DNA of 64,000 nucleotides from Bin5 sp034422415 (GTDB lineage: Bacteria; Chloroflexota; Anaerolineae; Caldilineales; Caldilineaceae): assembly GCA_965202955.1 (NCBI GenBank), contig OZ241871.1:4836001-4900000 (forward strand). The letters run 5' to 3'. The notes under the pieces were generated by a model. It had not been told where the DNA came from, ran no database searches, and worked only from the letters and a program-made list of their open reading frames with translations. Positions 41,698 through 50,548 of this stretch are shown piece by piece. Positions within the stretch are counted from its first letter, which is position 1. Each line of letters starts with the position of its first letter. A program made the translations under genes and the position numbers.

Positions 41698-41714
41698 CGC
41701 GAGCGGCTATGCCC
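41689..41714. terminator. Hairpin spanning both stop codons at a convergent junction
   Basis: GGG-A-CATAGC (41689-41698) pairs with GCTATG-CCC (41706-41714), nine base pairs with one bulged A and a seven-base loop. The arms contain the TAG stop of the bactofilin-like gene and the TAG stop of ettA on the other strand. No U-tract follows on either side, so a bidirectional terminator role is inferred from position. Confidence 0.4.
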
Positions 41715-43386
41715 TGCTCAACTTGCGATAGGTGATGCGGTGCGGGCGTTCGGCCTCCGCTCCCATTCGGCGGATCCTGTCCTCTTCATACTCAGTGAAG
41801 TTGCCCGCAAACCATCTCACCTTGCTGTCTCCTTCAAAGGCGATGATGTGGGTAGCAATCCGGTCCAGAAACCAGCGATCATGCGAGATGACAAGCGCGG
41901 TACCGGCAAAGGTTTCGAGGGCGTCTTCCAGCGCACGCAGCGTGTTCACGTCCAGGTCGTTGCTGGGCTCATCCAGAAGAATGACGTTTGCGCCGCTCTT
42001 GACCAGTTTGGCCAAATGCACTCGATTGCGCTCCCCGCCCGATAGCGCGCCAACTTTTTTCTGTTGATCCGAACCGCTGAAGGTGAACCGAGCCACGTAG
42101 GCCCGGCTGTTCACAAGGCGTTCTCCCAAACGCAGCTGCTCGTTGCCCCCGCTTATCTCCTCCCAGACACTCTTTTTGGAATCGAGATCGTCACGGCTCT
42201 GGTCTACGTAGGCAAGTGATACCGTATCGCCAAGCTGTACGCTGCCGCTGTCCGGTTCTTCCTCGCCGGTAATGAGCCGCAGCAAGGTCGTCTTGCCGGC
42301 CCCATTCGGTCCGATAAATCCCACAATGGCGCCGGGCGGAATGTCGATTGCCAGGTCGTCGAAGAGCAGGTTCTCCCCGTACCCCTTGCGTAGCCCCAGC
42401 GTCCTGATCACCACGTCGCCCAGTCTCGGGCCGGGCGGGATGTAGATCTCCCGCTCCTCGCGCGCCCTTTCGAATTCCTGGCTTAGAAGTTCGTTGTAGG
42501 CGTTCACGCGGGACTTTCGCTTTGTCTGCTGCGCCTTGGGCGACATTTGCAGCCATTCCAGCTCGCGTTGCAGCGCCTTCTGACGGGCGCTTTCCTGTTT
42601 TTCCTCCCGGGCCAGCCGCTGCTGCTTCTGTGCCAGCCAGCCCGAGTAGTTGCCGCGCCACGGGATTCCATGTCCGCGGTCCAGTTCGAGAATCCAACCG
42701 GCAACATTGTCGAGAAAGTAACGGTCATGCGTGACGGCAATCACGGTGCCCGCGTACTCTTGCAGGTGCCTTTCCAGCCAGGCAACCGACTGCGCATCGA
42801 GGTGATTTGTCGGCTCATCGAGCAGAAGAATATCCGGCTTTTTCAGCAACAAACGGGTCAGGGCGACCCGGCGCAGTTCGCCTCCTGACAGCGTACTGAT
42901 CCGGGTATCTCCTGTCGGGCATCGCAAAGCGTCCATCGCCAGTTCAAGGCGGCTGTCCAGGTCCCAGGCGCTGAGCGCGTCGAGCTTCTCCTGCACCACG
43001 CCCTGGCGCTCGATCAGGTCATCCATCTCTTCGGGCGATAGGTCTTCGCCGAAGCGGGCATTGATGGCATCGAACTCGGCCAGGGCGTCGACCGCCTCCT
43101 GCGCGCCCTCCTCGACGATCTGCCGCACAGTTTTGGACGGGTCCAGCACCGGCTCCTGGGGAAGGTAGCCGCGCGTATACCCTTCGGTAAGTATCGTGTC
43201 GCCGTCGTGCTGGCTCTCCTCGCCCGCCATGATCCGGAGCAAGGTCGATTTGCCCGCGCCGTTCAAACCCAGAACGCCGATTTTGGCGCCCAGAAAGAAG
43301 CCCAGGCTGATATCTCGCAGCACGCGCTGGCCCTGCGGATAGCTCTTGCCGACACCAACCATCGAGTAGATGACCTTGTCGCTCAT
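41707..43386 (-). CDS. ettA: Energy-dependent translational throttle protein EttA
   Basis: A 559-residue ABC-F protein with two nucleotide-binding domains and no membrane part. Walker A motifs are GLNGAGKSTLLRIMAG and GPNGAGKTTLLRLITG; signatures are LSGGELRRVALTRL and LSGGERNRVHLAKL; Walker B motifs are ILLLDEPTNHLD and VILLDEPSNDLD. The arm and the linker segment IYIPPGPRLGDVVI are diagnostic for EttA, which binds the ribosomal E site and gates entry into elongation according to ATP/ADP. Length matches the family (about 555). It is divergent from the metallophosphoesterase gene. Confidence 0.95.
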   Translation of the reverse strand: MSDKVIYSMVGVGKSYPQGQRVLRDISLGFFLGAKIGVLGLNGAGKSTLLRIMAGEESQHDGDTILTEGYTRGYLPQEPVLDPSKTVRQIVEEGAQEAVDALAEFDAINARFGEDLSPEEMDDLIERQGVVQEKLDALSAWDLDSRLELAMDALRCPTGDTRISTLSGGELRRVALTRLLLKKPDILLLDEPTNHLDAQSVAWLERHLQEYAGTVIAVTHDRYFLDNVAGWILELDRGHGIPWRGNYSGWLAQKQQRLAREEKQESARQKALQRELEWLQMSPKAQQTKRKSRVNAYNELLSQEFERAREEREIYIPPGPRLGDVVIRTLGLRKGYGENLLFDDLAIDIPPGAIVGFIGPNGAGKTTLLRLITGEEEPDSGSVQLGDTVSLAYVDQSRDDLDSKKSVWEEISGGNEQLRLGERLVNSRAYVARFTFSGSDQQKKVGALSGGERNRVHLAKLVKSGANVILLDEPSNDLDVNTLRALEDALETFAGTALVISHDRWFLDRIATHIIAFEGDSKVRWFAGNFTEYEEDRIRRMGAEAERPHRITYRKLSRA

Positions 43387-43529
43387 TGCGGAGACCTTCC
43401 CTTCACCCTGTTTGTTGTAATACTGAAGTTGCAGCTATCATGGAACCCTGCATCCCGACTGCCGCCAAGTCATGCTGCCAGTGCAACCGTCCACCAATAT
43501 ATCGCCCGGAGCGGGAAGGCGCAACAACC

Positions 43530-44318
43530 ATGTCTGACCTGACATTCGTACATCTGACCGATCTGCACATTCTGTCGAGCGAGGAAGAAGAGTTCAGGGG
43601 CGTGCGGACTGCTGAGAAACTACGTCGGATCTTCGCCCTCATCCGCAACATGGAGATCAGGCCTGACTTCTTCGTCTTGAGCGGCGACTTGGTGAACGAC
43701 GGCCTAAAGGCGGAATATGAAACACTGAACGGCTTGCTTGACGAACTGCGTGAATTTGGCGTCCCGCTGATCCTTGGCGTGGGCAATCATGACTGCCGCG
43801 TTCACTTTCGTCAGATCGTATTGGGTGAAGAGTCAACCGACGAAACGGAGCGCTACTACTACAGTACACTTTTAAGTGGATTGCGGGTGATCATGCTGGA
43901 CAGCAAAGTGCCTGACCTTGTGCAAGGCGAGCTGGATTCGCGCCAGTTGGCGTGGCTCGAGACCGAGTTGCGCAAGCCGGCGCCGCTGGGCGCTCTGATC
44001 GCGATCCACCACCCTCCCGTATACAGCACGATCGAACCGTTGAACGAGCATCGCCTTCTCAATCCGCAGGCCCTGGCGGATGCAATCACCGGCCACAACG
44101 TCCACGCTGTCCTGAACGGCCACATTCACTACGCGCATGTAGCCGCTTTTGCTGGTACGCTCTCCGTCACAACCCCGGCCACCGCCTTTTCTCTCGATCC
44201 GGGCATTGCTGGAGAGGTCGTGCCAACCGACGGATGGGGCTTTACGCTCGGCTCGCTGCGCAAAGGGCAGCTCTATATCAACCCCCTTCTCACGTATAGC
44301 CAGACGGCCTTGCCCTGA
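43530..44318 (+). CDS. Metallophosphoesterase (class III cyclic-nucleotide phosphodiesterase-like)
   Basis: A 262-residue calcineurin-like phosphoesterase. The metal motifs are VHLTDLHI, LSGDLVNDG, GVGNHDCR, AIHHPPVY and NGHIHYAH, complete and in order, resembling CpdA/Icc-type enzymes that hydrolyse 3',5'-cyclic nucleotides or other phosphodiesters. I start at the ATG at 43530 (MSDLTFVHLTDLH); the frame is open 48 codons upstream but that part is Cys/Pro-rich and family-unlike. It is not preceded by a signal peptide. The true substrate is unknown. Confidence 0.88.
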   Translation: MSDLTFVHLTDLHILSSEEEEFRGVRTAEKLRRIFALIRNMEIRPDFFVLSGDLVNDGLKAEYETLNGLLDELREFGVPLILGVGNHDCRVHFRQIVLGEESTDETERYYYSTLLSGLRVIMLDSKVPDLVQGELDSRQLAWLETELRKPAPLGALIAIHHPPVYSTIEPLNEHRLLNPQALADAITGHNVHAVLNGHIHYAHVAAFAGTLSVTTPATAFSLDPGIAGEVVPTDGWGFTLGSLRKGQLYINPLLTYSQTALP

Positions 44319-44395
44319 CATCTGCCTATCCGGTCCTGCCGCCTCGGTGTTGGCGATGCCCTTGTTCCTTCAAGAGGCCGATTTCTCACCAGTGC

Positions 44396-44424
44396 TTGCC
44401 TTGCCAATGCAGCCGATGTATACT
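44396..44424 (+). promoter_or_regulatory. Candidate sigma-70 promoter for the CDP-alcohol phosphatidyltransferase gene
   Basis: TTGCCT (44396-44401) and TATACT (44419-44424) are 17 bases apart, 44 bases ahead of the start codon at 44469. Confidence 0.6.
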
Positions 44425-44468
44425 GGTTGCCAGCCCATCCTCCTGTTCGCCATGAATAAGATCGACTG

Positions 44469-45077
44469 ATGCTGGCAAAATACGTTCGGCCGCTGCTCTC
44501 ATCCGCAGTCAATGCGTTTGCGCGCTGGCTGGACAGCATTGGCGTGACCCCGAACATGGTCTCGTTTGCCGGTTTTGCGCTTACAGTCGGCGCGGCTGCT
44601 CTCTTGGCGACCGGCCGGTTGGCTGTGGGCGGAGGCGTACTCTGGGTCGCGGCCATGCTGGACATGGTCGACGGGGCCCTGGCCCGTCTCGGGAAGGGTG
44701 AAAGCAAATTTGGCGCCTTCCTGGACAGCACGCTCGACCGCTACTCTGAAAGCATCACGTTCCTGGGCCTTGCCGCCTATTACGCCAATCTCGGCGACGC
44801 CCAGTCCCATCTTCTCGCCATCTTCCTCACATTGATTGGCTCGTGGGCGGTCAGCTACACACGGGCCAGGGCCGAAGGGCTGGACATCGAGTGCAACGTG
44901 GGCTTCCTCCAAAGGCCTGAACGCCTTGTTGTTTTGATCGCCGGCTTGATTCTGGGGCTGGTCTTGCCGGTCCTTTGGTTCCTGGCCGTGATGACCAATA
45001 TCACCGCGGGCCAGCGCATCTACGAAGTTTACGTGCGCACATCCAACCGACAGGAGAACCAACCCATCTCCGACTAG
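44469..45077 (+). CDS. CDP-alcohol phosphatidyltransferase family protein
   Basis: A 202-residue integral membrane enzyme that transfers a phosphatidyl group from CDP-diacylglycerol to an alcohol. The signature D-x2-DG-x2-AR-x8-G-x3-D-x3-D is present, split as DMVDGALARL then GAFLDSTLDR (about residues 65-91). Six hydrophobic segments surround it. It resembles phosphatidylglycerophosphate- and phosphatidylinositol-phosphate-synthase-like members; the alcohol is not predictable. It has a promoter at 44396-44424 and precedes ffh by 250 bases. Confidence 0.9.
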   Translation: MLAKYVRPLLSSAVNAFARWLDSIGVTPNMVSFAGFALTVGAAALLATGRLAVGGGVLWVAAMLDMVDGALARLGKGESKFGAFLDSTLDRYSESITFLGLAAYYANLGDAQSHLLAIFLTLIGSWAVSYTRARAEGLDIECNVGFLQRPERLVVLIAGLILGLVLPVLWFLAVMTNITAGQRIYEVYVRTSNRQENQPISD

Positions 45078-45250
45078 GCCGCTACGTTCTCCCGCGCAGC
45101 TTTCCGGGCCCGACCCGGTTCTGCACTCTCGCCTCTTTGTTGCCTGGCCCGCGCTTGTTCTACCGATCACTCCATTAGCGGATTTGCCCAAAACAGGATA
45201 AACTTGGTGGATGTATCGCGGGTGGGTTGCCGGGGCTCTCTGTTCGGGAT

Positions 45251-45280
45251 TTGACTGGCACACCCGTTCTAACGTAAAAT
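45251..45280 (+). promoter_or_regulatory. Candidate sigma-70 promoter of ffh
   Basis: TTGACT (45251-45256) and TAAAAT (45275-45280) are 18 bases apart, 55 bases ahead of the chosen GTG start. The region from there likely transcribes the ffh-rpsP-khpA group. Confidence 0.65.
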
Positions 45281-45335
45281 GCAGGTTCGGTATATCCGGG
45301 GGATACCTGCAACCTCTACGTGTGGAGCAAGATTC

Positions 45336-46727
45336 GTGTTTGAGAGTTTATCCGACAAGCTTCAGGGCGTATTTGAGAACCTGGCCAGCCGCGGCAGGCT
45401 ATCCGAACGCGATGTAAACGCCGCGCTGCGCGAGGTGCGACTGGCCCTGCTGGAAGCGGACGTCAACTACAAGGTCGTGCGCGACTTGGTCGGTCACATC
45501 AAGGAACGGGCGGTCGGAGTGGAGGTGACGGAGAGCCTCACCCCTGCCCAGCAGGTCGTCAAGATCGTCAATGAAGAGCTGGTAAAGCTATTGGGAGAGC
45601 CTGCACCACTCAACCTTTCCGGCCCGCCTCCCCTTGTCATAATGCTGGTCGGCTTGCAGGGCGCCGGCAAGACGACCATGGCCGCCAAACTGGCTCTGCG
45701 GCTGCGCAAGCAGGGCCAGCGCCCGATACTCGTCGCCGCCGATATCTACCGCCCCGCCGCAATCGAGCAGCTGGAGACACTGGCGCGGCAGATCGACATC
45801 CCCATACACAGTGAAGGCACTGAAGCCGCGCCCAGCTCGATCGTTAAGAACGCCATGCGGATCGCTCGTGAAAAGGCTTACACCGTCCTTCTTCTCGACA
45901 CGGCCGGCCGTTTGCAGATCGATGAGCCGATGATGCGGGAGCTGGAGCAGATACGCCTGGTCGCGCGGCCGGCCGATGTCCTCCTCGTCGTCGATGCCAT
46001 GACAGGCCAGGAAGCGGTCACCGTCGCCGAAGGCTTCCACGAACGGGTACCGATCACAGGGTTGGTGATGACGAAGATCGACGGTGACGCCAGGGGCGGC
46101 GCCGCGCTGAGCATCCGCCAAGTAACCGGCGTGCCGATAAAGTTTCTCGGCACGAGTGAAAAGATGGACGGCCTCGAACCCTTCCACTCGGACCGACTGG
46201 CCGGGCGCATCCTCGGCATGGGTGACATGATGACGCTCATTGAACGCGCCACTGAGAGCATCAGCGAGGAGGATGCGCAGGCGATGGAAGAGCGGCTGGC
46301 AGAGGGCCAGTTCGACTTCGAAGACTTCCGCGACCAGCTGCAGAAGATTCAGCATCTCGGGTCTATTGGCGATCTGCTCAAAATGGTGCCCGGCATGGGC
46401 CAATTCGCAAAACAGGTGGACGCACAGGAAGTCAGCTCCGACCTGAAGCAGATCGAGGCCATCATCAACAGCATGACCGCGCAGGAGCGGCGGCTGCCCA
46501 GTCTGCTCAATGCGAGCCGTCGTCGTCGCATTGCAAACGGTAGCGGCACATCCGTCGAAGCTGTCAACCAGCTCCTGAAGCGTTTCCGCGATATGCAGAA
46601 GATGATGAAGCAGGCTGGCATGTTGGGTCAGCAGAGCGGTAAGCGCAAGAAGAGACGCAGACGACGTCAGCGCGAGCCCAACGCGCAGGGACTTCTTGCC
46701 TCGATGCGCCAAGGCCGCGTCTCGTGA
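45336..46727 (+). CDS. ffh: Signal recognition particle protein Ffh
   Basis: A 463-residue SRP54 GTPase that binds signal sequences and SRP RNA and delivers nascent membrane proteins to FtsY. The N domain begins MFESLSDKLQGVFENLASRG. G-domain motifs are GLQGAGKTTMAAKLA (G1), DTAGRLQIDE (G3), TKIDGDARGGAAL (G4) and the closing GTSEKMDGLEPF. The methionine-rich M domain holds KMVPGMG and the RRIANGSGTSVEAVNQLLKRF RNA-binding helix. The start is GTG at 45336, with GGAG eight bases upstream. A very basic end (GKRKKRRRRRQ) is typical. Confidence 0.96.
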   Translation: MFESLSDKLQGVFENLASRGRLSERDVNAALREVRLALLEADVNYKVVRDLVGHIKERAVGVEVTESLTPAQQVVKIVNEELVKLLGEPAPLNLSGPPPLVIMLVGLQGAGKTTMAAKLALRLRKQGQRPILVAADIYRPAAIEQLETLARQIDIPIHSEGTEAAPSSIVKNAMRIAREKAYTVLLLDTAGRLQIDEPMMRELEQIRLVARPADVLLVVDAMTGQEAVTVAEGFHERVPITGLVMTKIDGDARGGAALSIRQVTGVPIKFLGTSEKMDGLEPFHSDRLAGRILGMGDMMTLIERATESISEEDAQAMEERLAEGQFDFEDFRDQLQKIQHLGSIGDLLKMVPGMGQFAKQVDAQEVSSDLKQIEAIINSMTAQERRLPSLLNASRRRRIANGSGTSVEAVNQLLKRFRDMQKMMKQAGMLGQQSGKRKKRRRRRQREPNAQGLLASMRQGRVS

Positions 46728-46876
46728 CATCTCTCTCAACTGTCCCACGCGGGGCTCGGCCGGTCGCTGTTGGCGAGGGCCGGCGCGCAGATATTCATAG
46801 CAGGTTCGCGTCTCTCACGCTCGGCGTATGTGTTGGAAAGATAATTCAAACTAGATCAGACAAGGAGTCGTAATCA

Positions 46877-47188
46877 GTGGTACGTATCCGTCTGCGCCGC
46901 ATGGGCGCCAAGAAGAAGCCATTCTACCGTATCGTAGTTGCCGACCAGCGCAGCCCGCGCGATGGCCGCTTTATCGAAAACATCGGCACCTACGACCCGA
47001 TGACCGATCCCCCCACCGTTAAGATCAAGAGCGAACGCGCCGGTCACTGGTTGAGCGTCGGCGCCCAGCCCAGCGATGCGGTGGCACGCCTGTTGAAGAA
47101 AACCGGCATAACCGACGAGCAGGGCAAACTGAAGCCCGCCGACATTGAACCATCCGCGCCTGTCGCCGAAGAATCGGAAGCCGCCTGA
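46877..47188 (+). CDS. rpsP: 30S ribosomal protein S16
   Basis: A 103-residue S16 starting at GTG (46877), with the family N-terminus VRIRLRRMGAKKKPFYRIVVADQRSPRDGRFIE and NIGTYDP. The C-terminal 20 residues are an Ala/Glu/Pro tail. The ffh-rpsP-khpA-rimM order is widely conserved. The 149 bases between ffh and rpsP contain AAGGAG at 46861-46866 as its ribosome site and no obvious promoter. Confidence 0.97.
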   Translation: MVRIRLRRMGAKKKPFYRIVVADQRSPRDGRFIENIGTYDPMTDPPTVKIKSERAGHWLSVGAQPSDAVARLLKKTGITDEQGKLKPADIEPSAPVAEESEAA

Positions 47189-47209
47189 GCCAAGTAGAGC
47201 GAGCACACC

Positions 47210-47437
47210 ATGAAAGAACTTATTGAATTCATGGCTAAGGCACTCGTCGAGAATCCGGACGAGGTGCAAGTCTCGGAGCGGACCTACCGTGAACGCGTTG
47301 TCCTCCGGTTGCAGGTCGCGCCAGAGGATGCGGGGCGGGTCATCGGCAAGAACGGTAGGGTTGCCAACGCCATGCGTTCCGTCCTAAAAGTGGCGTCGTT
47401 GCGACAGTCGCGCGATGCGATTCTCAAAATTATGTAG
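47210..47437 (+). CDS. khpA: KH-domain RNA-binding protein KhpA
   Basis: A 75-residue single KH-domain protein. The GxxG RNA-binding loop is VIGKNGRVANAMRSVLK. It starts MKELIEFMAKALVENPDEVQV, the standard KhpA/YlqC N-terminus. It sits 21 bases after rpsP, in the usual ffh-rpsP-khpA-rimM order, and likely helps ribosome or sRNA function with a KhpB partner not seen here. Confidence 0.95.
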   Translation: MKELIEFMAKALVENPDEVQVSERTYRERVVLRLQVAPEDAGRVIGKNGRVANAMRSVLKVASLRQSRDAILKIM

Positions 47438-47627
47438 CGTCGACCGCGCCGCTCGGCTCATGTCGGTAACAGAAGCCTTAGACCCGTTCCCGGCTCTCCG
47501 CCCTGCCTTTGATCTCTTCCTTTTTGCAAGAAAGTCAGGACCCGGTCTACATAGTCTGAGCGGCTAGCTTCGGGCCTGCAGGGAGAAGACTGTTTTCTCG
47601 CAGGCGGAAGGTTGGCCTGAAGCATGG

Positions 47628-47651
47628 CCGGCCCGGGTGATGACGGGCCGG
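47628..47651. other. Strong GC hairpin in the khpA-rimM intergenic region
   Basis: CCGGCCCG (47628-47635) pairs perfectly with CGGGCCGG (47644-47651) around an eight-base loop, ending 25 bases before the rimM start. There is no U-tract. A smaller GAGAA/TTCTC pair lies at about 47583-47599. The 239-base leader could carry a cis-acting structure for rimM, or the stem may reduce read-through from khpA. Confidence 0.5.
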
Positions 47652-47676
47652 GTAAGCTGCGAACAGGATCGATCTG

Positions 47677-48294
47677 ATGACTGCGCCACAGAGAGGAAAA
47701 CGACGCCGGCAGCGTAAAGGCGGACCAGTTCGAGCCAGCCGTTTTCGCAGGCGCTCGGTTTCCGTTCCCGATGGTCATCTGATCGTTGGCCGCATACTGG
47801 GCGCGCATGGGCTGCGGGGAGAGGTGAAAGTCGAGTCTTATACCGACTTTGAAGAACGCTTCAATGCCGGCCAACAACTGTTGCTCGGTGATGAACTTCA
47901 GGTGGCCGAAATCTCCACGTCCAGGGCTCATAAGGGCATCTTCCTTCTCGGCTTCAACGAAGTCACGAACAGGGCGGCGGCGGAGCTTCTGCACAATGAG
48001 TGGCTTTACATCCCCGAGGAGGCGGCCATGCAGTTGGACGAAGACTCCTTTTGGGTGCATGACATTATCGGGCTGAACGTGCAGACCGAATCACAAGAGC
48101 GGCTGGGTGAAGTCGTGGACGTGCTCTTTACGGGCGCCAATGAAGTGTACATTGTCCGCCCGGTCCCGGGCATCAATAAGAACCGCGAGTTGCTTATCCC
48201 GGCGCTGGCGGAAGTGATCTGCAGCGTCGACCTCGAAGCAGGAGCCGTAACCGTCCGTCTCCTGCCGGGAATGCTTGACGAAACAGGACATTGA
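47677..48294 (+). CDS. rimM: Ribosome maturation factor RimM
   Basis: A 205-residue 16S rRNA-processing protein that binds S19 and matures the 30S head. The N-terminal RimM domain begins at LIVGRILGAHGLRGEVKVESYTDF, and the PRC-barrel follows with DIIGLNVQTESQERLGEVVDVLFTGANEVYIVR and ELLIPALAEVICSVDLEAGAV. About 33 N-terminal residues are a very basic extension (QRGKRRRQRKGG), which may be real or reflect a later start. It overlaps the alternative TTG frame of dprA by four bases. Confidence 0.94.
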   Translation: MTAPQRGKRRRQRKGGPVRASRFRRRSVSVPDGHLIVGRILGAHGLRGEVKVESYTDFEERFNAGQQLLLGDELQVAEISTSRAHKGIFLLGFNEVTNRAAAELLHNEWLYIPEEAAMQLDEDSFWVHDIIGLNVQTESQERLGEVVDVLFTGANEVYIVRPVPGINKNRELLIPALAEVICSVDLEAGAVTVRLLPGMLDETGH

Positions 48295-48314
48295 CCCTTT
48301 TGACACGTGGTCGA

Positions 48315-49421
48315 ATGCTGACAGCCGACCTCCCGCCAATGGACGAAAGAGCTTACTGGATTGCCTTCAACTGTGTTTCCGGCATTGGACCGGCGCGGCT
48401 GACTGCTCTGATGGAACTGTGCGGAAGCATTGAATCGGCATGGAATGCGCCGGTGCAACACCTTGAGGCTGCCGGTCTCGATCGCCGGGCGATCAGCAAT
48501 CTTGTGGCGGTCCGCCAGAAACTCGACCCGCAAAGCGAACTGGAAAAGGTCGCCAGGAGTGGAGTCGACGTATGCACGCAGGAAGACCCCGGCTACCCGA
48601 CCAACCTCCTGCATCTTCCGAATTCTCCGCCTCTCCTGTACGTGCGCGGTCATCTGGAACAGCAGGACCGGCTGGCGGTTGCCATAGTCGGCACGCGTCG
48701 GGTCTCCCCTTACGGCAGGGAGGTGGCGCGTAGGCTTGGAAGTGAACTGGCGATAGCCGGTGTCACGGTTGTCAGCGGCTTGGCGCTGGGCGTAGACGCG
48801 ATTGCCCACGCGGCCGCGCTCGAATCGGGCGGACGCACAATCGCCGTACTTGGCTGCGGTGTCGATCAGATATATCCGGCGCAAAATCGCCGGCTGGCGC
48901 AGCAGATCATCGAGAACGGCGCCCTGGTTAGCGAGTATCCTCTTGGCACCAAACCGGAGGCCCGGAACTTTCCGCCGCGCAACCGCATCATCAGCGGGAT
49001 GAGCCTGGCGGTCGTCGTCGTGGAGGCGGCGGCTAGAAGCGGCGCTCTCATCACGGCCGCTTTTGCAGCCGAACAGGGACGCGATGTCTACGCCGTTCCG
49101 GGTTCGATTCTCAGCCCTGGCAGCGATGGCTGCAACCGCCTGATCCAGGAGGGCGCCTTTCCCGTCACATCGCCCAGCGATCTGTTGGAGCGCCTTCAGC
49201 TGGAAACTGCTGTCGCCCGCCAGGAAGCCCGCGTCTCCATGCCGGCCACACCACAGGAAGAGCTGATTCTAAAGCATGTTACGGCAGAACCGCGCCATAT
49301 GAATGAAATAGTACGCGCAGCCACATTGGATACTTCACAGGTCAGCAGCCTGCTTGCCACGATGGAAATCAAGGGACTTGTGCGACACGTCGGCCTGATG
49401 CAGTACGTGCGCGCGGTCTGA
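48315..49421 (+). CDS. dprA: DNA-processing protein DprA
   Basis: A 368-residue DprA/Smf that loads RecA on incoming single-stranded DNA during transformation. An N-terminal SAM/HhH-like region (WIAFNCVSGIGPARLTALMEL) leads to the Rossmann core: VGTRRVSPYGREVARRLGSELA, VSGLALGVDAIAHAAAL, IAVLGCGVDQIYPAQNRRL and FPPRNRIISGMSLAVVVVEA. A C-terminal winged helix (ILKHVTAEPRHMNEIVRA) ends it. The ATG at 48315 is preferred over the upstream TTG at 48291, which would overlap rimM. No other competence genes are in the window. Confidence 0.94.
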   Translation: MLTADLPPMDERAYWIAFNCVSGIGPARLTALMELCGSIESAWNAPVQHLEAAGLDRRAISNLVAVRQKLDPQSELEKVARSGVDVCTQEDPGYPTNLLHLPNSPPLLYVRGHLEQQDRLAVAIVGTRRVSPYGREVARRLGSELAIAGVTVVSGLALGVDAIAHAAALESGGRTIAVLGCGVDQIYPAQNRRLAQQIIENGALVSEYPLGTKPEARNFPPRNRIISGMSLAVVVVEAAARSGALITAAFAAEQGRDVYAVPGSILSPGSDGCNRLIQEGAFPVTSPSDLLERLQLETAVARQEARVSMPATPQEELILKHVTAEPRHMNEIVRAATLDTSQVSSLLATMEIKGLVRHVGLMQYVRAV

Positions 49422-49433
49422 CCCGGAAGAACA

Positions 49434-50510
49434 ATGTACGCCGTAATACTCGCCGGCGGTGTCGGCACACGTTTGTGGCCCCGCAGCCGCCAGAACTCTC
49501 CAAAACAGTTCAGCGACATCACCGGAAGCGGCCGGACGATGATTCAAGCCACCGCAGCCAGGCTGGAGGGCCTGGTCGCCCCCGGCGACACCTATGTCGT
49601 TACTGGCAGCCGGTACGCAGGGCTGTGCTCGTCGCAGCTCAACTGCATTCCCCGTGCCAATATTCTGTCGGAGCCGAGTGGCCGCAACACGGCGCCGGCA
49701 ATTGCCCTGGCATGCGCGCACTTGCAACACCGCGACCCCGCGAAAGTCGTCGCCATACTGCCTGCCGATCATCATATCCAGGACGGGGTTGCCTTCCAGA
49801 AGGCCCTGCAACAGGCCGAGCGAAGTGCCCAGTGCGGATATTTGACCGTTCTGGGCATTGAGCCGACGAAGGCGCATACAGGTTACGGCTACATCCAGCG
49901 TGCCGCGCAGCCGCTGCCACTGCAGGGAGATCTGGCGACCTACCCGGTCGTGCAGTTCCTCGAGAAACCGGACCAGGCAACTGCGGAACAGTTTCTGGTT
50001 GACGGACGCTACTTTTGGAATGGCGGCATCTTCGTAGGACGCGTCGATCGGCTTCTGTCGGAATACCGCGAGCGGATGCCCGACCTTTTCGCTGACATGA
50101 ACCGCATCGCGGCCGTGCTCGACACGCCCGAGCTGGACAGCCTGCTTGCGGAGATCTGGCCGACAATGCCCGATATTTCGTTCGATTACGCGGTGATGGA
50201 GGGTGCGCAGAGAGTGGCGGTCGTGCCGATGCAGGTTGGATGGAATGACCTTGGCAGTTGGGACGCGCTTGAGGTTGTATCCGCGCCCGACGAAACCGGA
50301 AACTATTCAGTTGAAGGGGAACTTCTGCCCATAAGCAGCACAGGCAATATTGTGGCGGTCGACAAACGGATTGTCGCCCTGGTCGACGTCAACGACCTGA
50401 TCGTGATTGATGCGGGAGACGCACTTCTGATTGGCAGGAAAGAAAGCATTCAGCAGGTCAAGCAGGTTGTAGCCAAATTGCAATCCGGGCAGCGCGCCGA
50501 TCTCCTCTAA
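49434..50510 (+). CDS. manC: Mannose-1-phosphate guanylyltransferase
   Basis: A 358-residue nucleotidyltransferase that makes GDP-mannose from mannose-1-phosphate and GTP, feeding glycan synthesis. Motifs are LAGGVGTRLWPRSRQNSPKQF (pyrophosphorylase signature), AILPADHHI, FLEKPDQATAEQF and FWNGGIFVGRVD with GWNDLGSWDAL. It is of the short form without the phosphomannose isomerase domain. It lies 12 bases after dprA. The surface-polysaccharide genes near 58-61 kb are plausible users. Confidence 0.94.
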   Translation: MYAVILAGGVGTRLWPRSRQNSPKQFSDITGSGRTMIQATAARLEGLVAPGDTYVVTGSRYAGLCSSQLNCIPRANILSEPSGRNTAPAIALACAHLQHRDPAKVVAILPADHHIQDGVAFQKALQQAERSAQCGYLTVLGIEPTKAHTGYGYIQRAAQPLPLQGDLATYPVVQFLEKPDQATAEQFLVDGRYFWNGGIFVGRVDRLLSEYRERMPDLFADMNRIAAVLDTPELDSLLAEIWPTMPDISFDYAVMEGAQRVAVVPMQVGWNDLGSWDALEVVSAPDETGNYSVEGELLPISSTGNIVAVDKRIVALVDVNDLIVIDAGDALLIGRKESIQQVKQVVAKLQSGQRADLL

Positions 50511-50548
50511 AAGATCGCCGATTCCCCGGGGAGCCTTTTGTCAGAAGA

